Source: CAZIVE01 sp964542435 | Lineage (GTDB): Bacteria; Bacteroidota; Bacteroidia; Bacteroidales; Tannerellaceae | Length of the DNA: 12,046 nucleotides | Assembly: GCA_964542435.1 (NCBI GenBank) | Contig: CAZIVE010000082.1 | Coordinates: 1 to 12,046 of the forward strand | Direction of reading: 5' to 3' | In this document: piece after piece, positions 6,930 through 12,046 of the stretch | How positions within the stretch are numbered: the first letter of the stretch is position 1 | Layout of the letters: every line of letters starts with the position of its first letter | The notes under the pieces: generated by a model | What the model saw: only the letters and a program-made list of their open reading frames with translations | What the model was told of the DNA's origin: nothing | Databases searched by the model: none | Program-made: the position numbers and the translations under genes

Positions 6930-7427
6930 ATGAAAAAACTAACTGTACCTGTATTCCCAACATTGGATGTCCTCGAGCTGTCCTCTTTGGACTTCGTATT
7001 CGAGAACAAAGCTTGCCGCGAATCCATTGACGTCATCAACTGGAGTGAATTTCCTTATAAGCCCATCACTGTTTTTGATATCATCCGAAGTGAAAAGAGT
7101 CTTTACCTTCGTTATTTTGTTCGGGGGAATTCAATCAAAGCCCTTTATTCCGAAGACAACTCGCCGGTTCATCTGGACAGCTGCGTTGAATTCTTTATGA
7201 AAAGAGATGAAGATCCGTTTTATATCAANNNNNNNNNNNNNNNNNNNNNNNNNNNNNNNNNNNNNNNNNNNNNNNNNNNNNNNNNNNNNNNNNNNNNNNN
7301 NNNNNNNNNNNNNNNNNNNNNNNNNNNNGAAACGGTTTCACCGCATTATGTCAGCTGGAGTCCGATCGATCTGAAAGAACCGGATTTCCATTGTCCGCCC
7401 TTCTTCGGTGAGATCTTCTTCAAATAA
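6930..7427 (+). CDS. Carbohydrate-binding family 9-like protein, interrupted by an assembly gap
   Basis: The N-terminal 99 residues and the last 32 or so residues are readable; the middle is replaced by 100 Ns. The readable parts resemble the CBM9-like beta-sandwich proteins common in Bacteroidota: DVINWSEFPYKP, SLYLRYFVRGNSIKALY, the conserved DSCVEFFMK, and near the end VSWSPIDLKEPDFHCPPFFGEIFF. No signal peptide is present, so it would be cytoplasmic unless the start is wrong. From memory these proteins have about 210-225 residues, whereas the nominal length here is 165, so the true gap is probably larger than 100 bp and frame continuity across it is unproven. ATG 6930 follows an A-rich stretch with no Shine-Dalgarno. 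The gene probably shares an operon with the exporter gene. The ligand is unknown. Confidence 0.65.
   Translation: MKKLTVPVFPTLDVLELSSLDFVFENKACRESIDVINWSEFPYKPITVFDIIRSEKSLYLRYFVRGNSIKALYSEDNSPVHLDSCVEFFMKRDEDPFYIXXXXXXXXXXXXXXXXXXXXXXXXXXXXXXXXXXETVSPHYVSWSPIDLKEPDFHCPPFFGEIFFK
7229..7328. other. Assembly gap (100 Ns)
   Basis: Exactly 100 Ns interrupt the CBM9-like gene. A round 100 is a common placeholder for a gap of unknown size, so distances across it should not be trusted. Confidence 0.98.
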
Positions 7428-7432
7428 CCGAA

Positions 7433-7470
7433 CAGGAGGAAAACGAAACCGCTTTCCTCCTGCTTGTTTT
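7433..7470 (+). terminator. Intrinsic terminator after the CBM9-like gene
   Basis: A perfect 10-bp stem (CAGGAGGAAA 7433-7442 with TTTCCTCCTG 7453-7462) with a 10-nt loop starts 6 nt after the stop codon and is followed by CTTGTTTT. It closes the exporter/CBM9-like operon. A second, imperfect 9-bp hairpin (7471-7479 with 7487-7495) follows at once but lacks a U-tract on either strand. Confidence 0.85.
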
Positions 7471-7530
7471 ATCCGCATCCACGCAAGATACGGATCTCCG
7501 AGAAGTTTATCAGGCTATCTCACACAATGA

Positions 7531-7971
7531 CTATTCTTCCGAATGATCCTCCTCTTTCTTCTTTTTCGTGAAATTCATCTCGACAACGAAGGCGATGATC
7601 AAACCGATTCCTCCGAAAAGCAAAACGGAAGCTCCGTAAGAGACGCCGGCGATGTTGTTGCGATACCATTCATCGGCATAAAGCGTGTTGCCTGCGGCAA
7701 GAGATGCATTGATGATGAATCCGACCAACAATCCCAAACCGATTCCGGCAATCAGGCAACCGGCTTTCAATGCGCCGTAGGAAACGCGGGGAAGATTGGA
7801 ATAGCTAGGCAAAGCCATTCTGCCTCTCAACATGGACGGATCCAATTTGTCTCCGATCTTTTCAATGATGGTGAGACGTTCTTTGCGACGTATAATCAGT
7901 TCAAACAGACCGTAAATACCTGCGGTGATGATGGCCACCACGATCGGCACATAAATAAATTCCATTTCCAT
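7531..7971 (-). CDS. DUF6249-like three-helix membrane protein
   Basis: The 146-residue product has hydrophobic helices at about 5-27, 67-91 and 109-132. A basic cytoplasmic-type stretch after helix 1 contains RRKERLTIIEKIGDKLDPSM, and the C-terminus is highly charged (TKKKKEEDHSEE). The RRKERLTIIEKI motif followed by two glycine-rich helices (AGIGLGLLVGFI, LLFGGIGLIIAFVVE) matches my memory of the DUF6249 family of Bacteroidota, often found beside ECF sigma genes; its biochemical function is unknown. The gene is divergent from the sigma factor gene and its upstream region carries the same bipartite ECF-like promoter (8012-8039), giving a leader of about 35 nt. This makes it a likely target of that sigma factor. 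An alternative start at M3 is possible. Confidence 0.75.
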   Translation of the reverse strand: MEMEFIYVPIVVAIITAGIYGLFELIIRRKERLTIIEKIGDKLDPSMLRGRMALPSYSNLPRVSYGALKAGCLIAGIGLGLLVGFIINASLAAGNTLYADEWYRNNIAGVSYGASVLLFGGIGLIIAFVVEMNFTKKKKEEDHSEE

Positions 7972-8011
7972 AACCTTGTGTATTTAATTGTTTTCTTTTT
8001 CGTTTGCCTTT

Positions 8012-8039
8012 TTGACGCAGCACATCCCATCAGGTTACA
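8012..8039 (-). promoter_or_regulatory. ECF-type promoter for the DUF6249-like gene
   Basis: On the minus strand TGTAACC (8033-8039) and TGCGTCAA (8012-8019) are separated by 13 bp, equivalent to TGTAAC-N16-CGTCA. The AAC core at -35 and CGTC at -10 are the hallmarks of ECF sigma promoters. All 15 defined positions and the spacing are identical to the plus-strand site at 8334-8361 before the sigma gene. The inferred start near 8005 lies about 34 nt before the ATG at 7971. Confidence 0.75.
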
Positions 8040-8123
8040 GCTTGGATGAAAAAAATTTACCACATTCCTTTCCAACGCGTTCAACGCTACGGATGGAAGC
8101 CGTCTAAGGAAAAGAAATGTTTT

Positions 8124-8199
8124 AACCATGGTTGAAAATTATTTTCACTATTGATCCAGAAATTTTTAACCACGGTTAAAAAAAGTTTCAACCATGGTT
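8124..8199. repeat. Three palindromic operator-like sites, consensus AACCAYGGTT
   Basis: The cores are AACCATGGTT (8124-8133), AACCACGGTT (8168-8177) and AACCATGGTT (8190-8199), with starts 44 and 22 bp apart, close to whole turns of the helix. Site 1 with its flanks (TTTTAACCATGGTTGAAA) is the exact reverse complement of site 3 with its flanks (TTTCAACCATGGTTAAAA). Sites 1 and 3 are also both followed by AAAATTATTTYCAC. The cluster lies between the divergent ECF-type promoters, about 85 bp from the left -35 and 135 bp from the right -35. The pattern suggests binding of a dimeric regulator; which one is unknown. The rest of the 394-bp intergenic region (7972-8365) holds the promoters described separately and no convincing gene. 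Confidence 0.65.
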
Positions 8200-8314
8200 A
8201 AAAATTATTTCCACAAAGGAACGGTTCGCGTCGTATAATGTAATAGATAAATGAGTCAAAGAACGAGGAGAGAAATGAGAAAAGAAGGCAGAGAGGATTT
8301 CAAGAAAAAGTGAT

Positions 8315-8322
8315 TATTTTTG
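8315..8322 (+). promoter_or_regulatory. Possible housekeeping promoter of the sigma gene, -7 box TATTTTTG
   Basis: TATTTTTG fits TAnnTTTG and would start transcription near 8329, giving a leader of about 37-43 nt. No TTTG lies at -33. It overlaps the region just upstream of the ECF-type -35 and could supply basal expression before autoactivation. Confidence 0.35.
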
Positions 8323-8333
8323 TCTGCGAAAAC

Positions 8334-8361
8334 TGTAACCGCACGCCGCGGATTGCGTCAA
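8334..8361 (+). promoter_or_regulatory. ECF-type autoregulatory promoter of the sigma gene
   Basis: TGTAACC (8334-8340) and TGCGTCAA (8354-8361) are separated by 13 bp, exactly as in the divergent site at 8012-8039. With the -10 ending at 8361, transcription would start near 8366-8369, at or within a few bases of the possible start codons (8366, 8372). The transcript would be leaderless or nearly so. Confidence 0.75.
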
Positions 8362-8365
8362 TCCC

Positions 8366-8944
8366 ATGAAGATGGAGCTTTATTCGGATGCATATTATAT
8401 CAGTAGGATCAAAGAGGGCGATGCGGAATGCTTCGGTTGCCTTCTCGATCGGTACAGTCGGCGGATATTTGCTCTGATCGTCCGGATCGTGGAGAACCGT
8501 GAAGATGCGGAGGAGATCACTCAGGATGTTTTTTTGAAGGTGTTCAAAACCCTTGCATCTTTCAAAGCCGAATGCAGCTTCTCAACGTGGATTTACCGTA
8601 TCGCATGGAATACGGCGGTTTCGGAAACCCGACGGAAGAAAGACAATTTTCTGCCTTTGGAGGAGAATCTCACAAGTGATGACGCTCCGGAATCTTCTCT
8701 CTTTTCAGACGATGACGACGCAGAGAAACATCACCGGCAATTGGAACTGCTCGACAAGGCACTGACACAGCTTCCGGCAGACGAACGCGCGATGATTCTA
8801 CTGTTTTACAAAGACGAAAAGACGATAGAAGAGCTTGCCATCATCACAGGTTTGACAGAAGCGAACGTCAAGGTTAAGCTTTTCCGTATCCGAAAGCGCC
8901 TTTCGGTATTAATCAGGAACATGGAGGAAAAAGACAATGAATAA
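8366..8944 (+). CDS. ECF-type RNA polymerase sigma-70 factor
   Basis: The 192-residue product has the two-domain ECF layout. Sigma region 2 covers about 13-92, with ENREDAEEITQDVFLKVFKTLASF and the promoter-melting/-10 recognition stretch STWIYRIAWNTAVSETRRKK. A linker rich in aspartate and glutamate spans about 97-122. Sigma region 4 (about 125-185) has LPADERAMILLFYKDEKTIEELAIITGLTEANVKVKLFRIRKRL, the helix-turn-helix that reads the -35. Region 3 is absent, as expected for the class. The start may be ATG 8366 or ATG 8372 (MELYSDAYYI); the promoter position favours the later one slightly. The stop overlaps the next gene by 8 nt, implying translational coupling. The matching promoters here and before the divergent gene suggest autoregulation. 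The inducing signal is unknown, but the membrane-protein partners point to the cell envelope. Confidence 0.93.
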   Translation: MKMELYSDAYYISRIKEGDAECFGCLLDRYSRRIFALIVRIVENREDAEEITQDVFLKVFKTLASFKAECSFSTWIYRIAWNTAVSETRRKKDNFLPLEENLTSDDAPESSLFSDDDDAEKHHRQLELLDKALTQLPADERAMILLFYKDEKTIEELAIITGLTEANVKVKLFRIRKRLSVLIRNMEEKDNE

Positions 8945-9305
8945 CAATGAGATAAACAACGAGAGATGGAAAGATCTGTTCAGTCAACTGCCGGAAGAAA
9001 AACCGTCAGAACTTTTCCGCAGTCACATGATGGAAAAGATCCGTCGGGAAGCAGCCTGTGCTCATAGGCGCAACGAACGGATGGCTTGGGCTGCAGTCAG
9101 TTTCGCATCTGTAGTCTTGATCGTCATAGCCGTTGCTACGTTCATCTTCATGAAGACACCCAAAATCACCATCGACTTTCCCTCCTTCGCACTATTAAGA
9201 TTCAGCACGCTCCCTCTTTATCTCTTCATCGGCGCCATTGCTTTGTTCCTGCTTATCCTCGACAATCAGATACGCAAAAACTACCGCAAACGTCACAGCT
9301 CTTGA
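8937..9305 (+). CDS. Small two-helix membrane protein, putative anti-sigma factor
   Basis: The 122-residue product has a charged, presumably cytoplasmic N-terminus of about 47 residues (ERWKDLFSQLPEEKPSELFRSHMMEKIRREA), a helix at about 48-72, a short outside segment, a second helix at about 89-108, and a basic tail (RKNYRKRHSS). Its start codon overlaps the sigma gene stop by 8 nt. This tight coupling, and a short cytoplasmic segment ahead of a membrane anchor, fit the usual sigma/anti-sigma arrangement. I see no zinc-binding anti-sigma HxxxCxxC motif and recognise no named family, so the role is inferred from position. No convincing terminator follows, so some transcription may run on into rpsA. 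Confidence 0.7.
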   Translation: MNNNEINNERWKDLFSQLPEEKPSELFRSHMMEKIRREAACAHRRNERMAWAAVSFASVVLIVIAVATFIFMKTPKITIDFPSFALLRFSTLPLYLFIGAIALFLLILDNQIRKNYRKRHSS

Positions 9306-9377
9306 TTGTATAACGTCAATTGGGCATCGATTCCCTGATCTACCGTCGCCTAAAGAAAAATTTATTTGCAATAAAGG

Positions 9378-9407
9378 TTTGGCTCTCAAAAAAATGACTT
9401 ATATTTG
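9378..9407 (+). promoter_or_regulatory. Promoter of rpsA (TTTG-N18-TATATTTG)
   Basis: A -33 TTTG (9378-9381) and a -7 TATATTTG (9400-9407) are separated by 18 bp, a full match to the Bacteroides vegetative promoter and the best in the window. The inferred start near 9414 gives a leader of about 63 nt. That leader is A/T-rich with no Shine-Dalgarno, typical for highly expressed genes of this phylum. Confidence 0.8.
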
Positions 9408-9477
9408 CGGCACTTTTTTGAGAATAGGCAACATAATGTCTAATTTACTAATTAAAAAAACAGTTTTAAATTAAAGA

Positions 9478-11337
9478 ATGGACACAAAGGAAATTAAACC
9501 CATTGAGGATTTCAATTGGGACGCCCTGGAAGAGGGCGAGAATTACGGTTCAGTAAGCAAGGAAGACCTTGAGAAAACGTATGACAACACTTTGAACACC
9601 GTAAAGGACAAAGAAGTTGTTATGGGAAAGGTAACCTCTATCAACAAACGCGAAGTCGTTGTCAACATCGGCTTTAAGTCTGATGGAGTCGTACCTATGT
9701 CAGAATTCCGTTACAATCCGGACCTGAAAGTCGGTGACGAAGTAGAAGTTTACATCGAGAATCAGGAAGACAAAAAAGGACAACTTGTCCTGTCACACAA
9801 GATGGCTCGCGCAACCCGCGCTTGGGATCGCGTCAACGAGGCTCTTGAGAAGGATGAGGTTATTAAAGGTTTCATCAAATGCCGTACGAAGGGTGGCATG
9901 ATCGTCGATGTATTCGGTGTTGAAGCATTCCTTCCGGGTTCACAGATTGATGTCAAACCGATTCGCGACTACGATGTATTCGTTGGCAAGACGATGGAAT
10001 TCAAGATCGTCAAGATCAACCAGGAATACAAGAATGTCGTTGTATCTCACAAGGCTCTTATCGAAGCTGAACTCGAACAGCAGAAAAAAGAGATTATCTC
10101 CAAGCTGGAGAAAGGTCAGGTACTCGAAGGTACTGTCAAGAACATCACAACCTACGGCGTATTCGTCGATCTGGGCGGTGTGGACGGACTTATCCATATC
10201 ACAGACCTCAGCTGGGGCCGCGTTTCACATCCCGAAGAGATTGTACATCTCGACGAGAAGATCAACGTCGTTATCCTCGATTTCGACGACGAGAAGAAGC
10301 GTATCGCTCTCGGTCTGAAGCAGCTTACTCCTCATCCTTGGGATGCATTGGATCCGAACCTCAAAGTCGGTGACCATGTTAAAGGTAAGGTTGTCGTTAT
10401 GGCTGACTACGGTGCATTCATCGAAATCGCTCCGGGTGTAGAAGGTCTGATCCACGTTTCAGAAATGAGCTGGACACAGCATCTCCGCAGCGCACAGGAT
10501 TTCATGAAGGTTGGCGACGAGGTTGAAGCTGTCATCCTGACTCTCGACCGCGAAGAACGTAAGATGTCTCTTGGCATCAAACAGCTCAAAGCTGATCCTT
10601 GGGAGAATATTGAAGAGAAATATCCTGTTGGTTCACATCATACAGCAAAAGTCCGCAACTTCACCAACTTCGGTGTATTCGTTGAGATCGAAGAGGGCGT
10701 TGATGGTCTGATTCATATCAGTGACCTCAGTTGGACAAAGAAGATCAAACATCCGTCAGAGTTTACTCAGATTGGTGCAGACATCGAAGTAGTCGTTCTG
10801 GAAATCGACAAAGAAAACCGTCGTCTGAGCCTCGGTCACAAACAGCTTGAGGAGAATCCTTGGGATGTATTTGAGACCATCTTCACCGTTGGTTCTATCC
10901 ACGAAGGTACAATCATCGAGATGCTCGATAAGGGTGCTGTTGTTTCTCTGCCTTACGGCGTTGAAGGTTTCGCAACTCCGAAACACCTCGTTAAGGAAGA
11001 CGGTTCACAAGCTGTCGTTGACGAGAAACTGCCGTTCAAGGTTATTGAATTCAACAAGGAAGCAAAGCGTATCATCCTTTCACATAGCCGCGTATTCGAA
11101 GATGAACAGAGAGCTGCCGCTCACAAAGACGGTGCCGCTCCTGAGAAGAAATCAAAGCGTGGTGCAAAGAAGGAAGAGGCTCCAATGACAACCGGTCCTG
11201 TTGAAAAGACAACGCTCGGCGACATCGAAGAACTCGCTGCTCTGAAAGAGAAGATGGAAGGCAACGCTGCTAAGGCTGCTGCTAAAGAGACTTCAAAAGA
11301 GGCTTCAAAAGAAGAACCGAAAGAGGAAACGAAGTAA
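9478..11337 (+). CDS. rpsA: 30S ribosomal protein S1
   Basis: The 619-residue protein binds mRNA on the 30S subunit and helps recruit and unfold messages. Six S1 (OB-fold) domains are visible at about 45-108, 127-192, 213-282, 298-368, 384-456 and 470-537. Domains 3-5 are the most canonical (YGVFVDLGGVDGLIHITDLSW, YGAFIEIAPGVEGLIHVSEMSW and FGVFVEIEEGVDGLIHISDLSW are partial hallmarks, each ending in a GLIH..(D/E)(L/M)SW block). Residues 540-619 form a Lys/Glu/Ala-rich low-complexity tail with SKEASKEEPKEE-like repetition, making the protein longer than the 557 residues of E. coli S1. Start ATG 9478 follows AAATTAAAG without a Shine-Dalgarno. The gene has its own promoter and terminator, so it is probably monocistronic, apart from possible readthrough from the sigma operon. 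Confidence 0.97.
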   Translation: MDTKEIKPIEDFNWDALEEGENYGSVSKEDLEKTYDNTLNTVKDKEVVMGKVTSINKREVVVNIGFKSDGVVPMSEFRYNPDLKVGDEVEVYIENQEDKKGQLVLSHKMARATRAWDRVNEALEKDEVIKGFIKCRTKGGMIVDVFGVEAFLPGSQIDVKPIRDYDVFVGKTMEFKIVKINQEYKNVVVSHKALIEAELEQQKKEIISKLEKGQVLEGTVKNITTYGVFVDLGGVDGLIHITDLSWGRVSHPEEIVHLDEKINVVILDFDDEKKRIALGLKQLTPHPWDALDPNLKVGDHVKGKVVVMADYGAFIEIAPGVEGLIHVSEMSWTQHLRSAQDFMKVGDEVEAVILTLDREERKMSLGIKQLKADPWENIEEKYPVGSHHTAKVRNFTNFGVFVEIEEGVDGLIHISDLSWTKKIKHPSEFTQIGADIEVVVLEIDKENRRLSLGHKQLEENPWDVFETIFTVGSIHEGTIIEMLDKGAVVSLPYGVEGFATPKHLVKEDGSQAVVDEKLPFKVIEFNKEAKRIILSHSRVFEDEQRAAAHKDGAAPEKKSKRGAKKEEAPMTTGPVEKTTLGDIEELAALKEKMEGNAAKAAAKETSKEASKEEPKEETK

Positions 11338-11357
11338 TTCAATCCTATAAATAAGAT

Positions 11358-11391
11358 AAAGGAGACTTTCGCAAGAGAGTCTCCTTTTTTT
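11358..11391 (+). terminator. Intrinsic terminator of rpsA
   Basis: AAAGGAGACT (11358-11367) pairs perfectly with AGTCTCCTTT (11378-11387). Three more pairs close on a GCAA tetraloop, giving a 13-bp stem followed by seven Ts (11385-11391). It begins 20 nt after the rpsA stop. Confidence 0.93.
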
Positions 11392-11405
11392 ATTGCATAC
11401 TACAC

Positions 11406-11417
11406 GAGTTCCCGTTG
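11406..11417. repeat. Half copy of the intergenic palindrome
   Basis: GAGTTCCCGTTG is identical over 12 nt to 11553-11564, the loop and inner right arm of the second full palindrome. The matching left arm is absent here, which suggests a decayed or truncated copy. With only 12 matching bases, chance cannot be excluded. Confidence 0.35.
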
Positions 11418-11452
11418 AGAGGCTGCATATCCATTGGACTTCAATCTTAGGA

Positions 11453-11483
11453 ATTTTGACAACGGAACATCCGTTGTCAAAAT
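11453..11483. repeat. REP-like palindrome, copy 1
   Basis: ATTTTGACAACGGA (11453-11466) and TCCGTTGTCAAAAT (11470-11483) are perfect 14-bp inverted arms around ACA. There is no U-tract, and the rpsA terminator already lies upstream, so it is not an ordinary terminator. The arms match copy 2 over ATTTTGACAACGG. The DNA between the copies holds no recognisable gene. Confidence 0.8.
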
Positions 11484-11539
11484 CTGGAAAAAGGCATCAA
11501 AAAGGGGCAAATTCGAGCATAAAGAACCTCGATTCTCCC

Positions 11540-11572
11540 AATTTTGACAACGGAGTTCCCGTTGTCAAAATT
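11540..11572. repeat. REP-like palindrome, copy 2
   Basis: AATTTTGACAACGG (11540-11553) and CCGTTGTCAAAATT (11559-11572) are perfect 14-bp inverted arms around AGTTC. The start lies 87 bp from copy 1. The arms are conserved between the copies while the loops differ (ACA and AGTTC), as expected when selection or a mobilising enzyme acts on the hairpin. Confidence 0.8.
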
Positions 11573-11587
11573 CCCCATCTTACACAT

Positions 11588-11614
11588 AAAAAGGGCAGGT
11601 ACGAATACCTGCCC
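11588..11614 (-). terminator. Intrinsic terminator of the secreted-protein gene
   Basis: GGGCAGGTA (11593-11601) pairs perfectly with TACCTGCCC (11606-11614) around CGAA. On the minus strand the stem is followed by five Ts (plus-strand A run 11588-11592). It lies 46 nt past the stop codon of the minus-strand gene at 11661. Confidence 0.8.
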
Positions 11615-11660
11615 CTTCTCTTAAAAACGAGTGTGTTTATGATACAATATGGAACATTGG

Positions 11661-12046
11661 TTACCTTACTATTACCTTTTCGGTCCTATTTCCGATCTTC
11701 ACAATGTAAATGCCTTCCGACAATCCATTGAATGTGGTCTTACCGCTCGAAATAGTTGTGGATTCGATCACCCTGCCGAACAAATTGATTACGAGAGCTT
11801 TTGTATTGTTCGGACTCTCGATCGTAATGCTGCCCTGGCCGCCATAGACGATCAATGCGTTGATGTTGTCCACGCCTGTCGGGTGAAGCTTCTTTACATT
11901 TATATATACGGTCGTCTCGTGATCGACAGCGGCGATCTTGTAGCTATTGCCGTTCGGATAAAGTGTCTCGCCTTTGTCGGTACGGACTTCAATGGTGTAG
12001 TCTGTTCCCTCTTTGCCGAGAACCGAATCGGGTGTGACAGTAAATT
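11661..12046 (-). CDS. C-terminal part of a secreted protein with a T9SS-like sorting domain (partial)
   Basis: The frame is open from the window edge to the TAA at 11661-11663, giving 128 readable residues; the start lies outside the window. I read GTG at 11871-11873 as an internal valine, because coding sequence continues upstream without a stop (VTPDSVLGKEGTDYTIEVRT, then a short linker ending KKLHPTGVDNINALIVYGG). The upstream part looks like beta-rich domain sequence. The last 60 residues or so form a type A sorting-like domain: SITIESP, ALVINLFGRVIES, GIYIVKIGN and the terminal EKVIVR. In T9SS-bearing Bacteroidota such domains direct export across the outer membrane and surface attachment. 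Cargo function is unknown because the N-terminal part is missing. A minus-strand terminator follows at 11588-11614. Confidence 0.8.
   Translation of the reverse strand, partial: FTVTPDSVLGKEGTDYTIEVRTDKGETLYPNGNSYKIAAVDHETTVYINVKKLHPTGVDNINALIVYGGQGSITIESPNNTKALVINLFGRVIESTTISSGKTTFNGLSEGIYIVKIGNRTEKVIVR

Noticed and set aside
7471..7495. Imperfect 9-bp hairpin downstream of the DUF6249-like gene as its terminator
   Set aside because: It has one mismatch, and on the minus strand it is followed by AAAACAAG, not a U-tract; I could not support it as a terminator.
7896..8129. Minus-strand 77-codon frame starting inside the first palindrome
   Set aside because: It overlaps the DUF6249-like gene in another frame and runs through the ECF-type promoter; the translation is not protein-like.
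8124..8199. The spaced palindromes as a CRISPR array
   Set aside because: Repeats are only 10-18 bp, spacing is uneven (44 and 22 bp), flanks are themselves partly repeated and no cas genes are nearby.
11453..11572. The two palindromes as terminal inverted repeats of an insertion sequence
   Set aside because: Each is a self-contained hairpin, only 56 bp separate them, and no transposase or target-site duplication is visible.
11393..11731. Plus-strand 112-codon frame through the palindromes
   Set aside because: It starts at TTG within the rpsA terminator tail, crosses two palindromes and a terminator, and ends antisense to the secreted-protein gene. The repeated NFDNG..VVKI peptide it encodes is a by-product of the palindromes.

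Overview
The window reads as chromosomal DNA of a member of the Bacteroidales (phylum Bacteroidota), probably a draft or metagenome-derived contig because it contains a run of exactly 100 Ns. The evidence for the group is several promoters of the Bacteroides type (TAnnTTTG at -7, once with a well-spaced TTTG at -33), A-rich leaders mostly without Shine-Dalgarno sequences, two C-terminal domains resembling type IX secretion (T9SS) sorting domains, a PorT-like outer-membrane barrel, and a single-chain PurL of 1229 residues. I cannot name the genus.

Layout. Positions 1-341 hold a terminator-like hairpin and a possible leftward promoter, then the leader of rnz (ribonuclease Z, +). After rnz comes a 109-residue secreted protein that is little more than a signal peptide plus a T9SS-like sorting domain (+). 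It converges with an outer-membrane beta-barrel gene (-), which lies downstream of purL (-) behind a clear terminator. purL diverges from a LysE-family exporter gene (+), and two identical -7 boxes (TATCTTTG) lie back to back between them. The exporter is followed by a carbohydrate-binding family 9-like gene (+), interrupted by the assembly gap and closed by a strong terminator.

The most interesting part is 7531-9305. A three-helix DUF6249-type membrane protein (-) is divergent from an ECF sigma factor gene (+), which overlaps by 8 nt a small two-helix membrane protein that I infer to be its anti-sigma or regulator. Both divergent transcription units carry the same bipartite promoter, TGTAACC-N13-TGCGTCAA, which looks like an ECF promoter. 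This predicts that the sigma factor activates its own operon and the divergent membrane gene. Between the two promoters lie three near-identical palindromes (AACCAYGGTT) at 44- and 22-bp intervals, suggesting binding sites for a further regulator. The + strand ECF promoter ends only 4 nt before the first possible sigma start codon, so its transcript would be almost or completely leaderless.

The right end holds rpsA (ribosomal protein S1, six S1 domains, +) with a good promoter and a textbook terminator. Next is an intergenic region with two long perfect palindromes of one REP-like family plus a half copy. The window ends with the C-terminal part of a large secreted protein with a T9SS-like sorting domain (-), which runs off the window edge.
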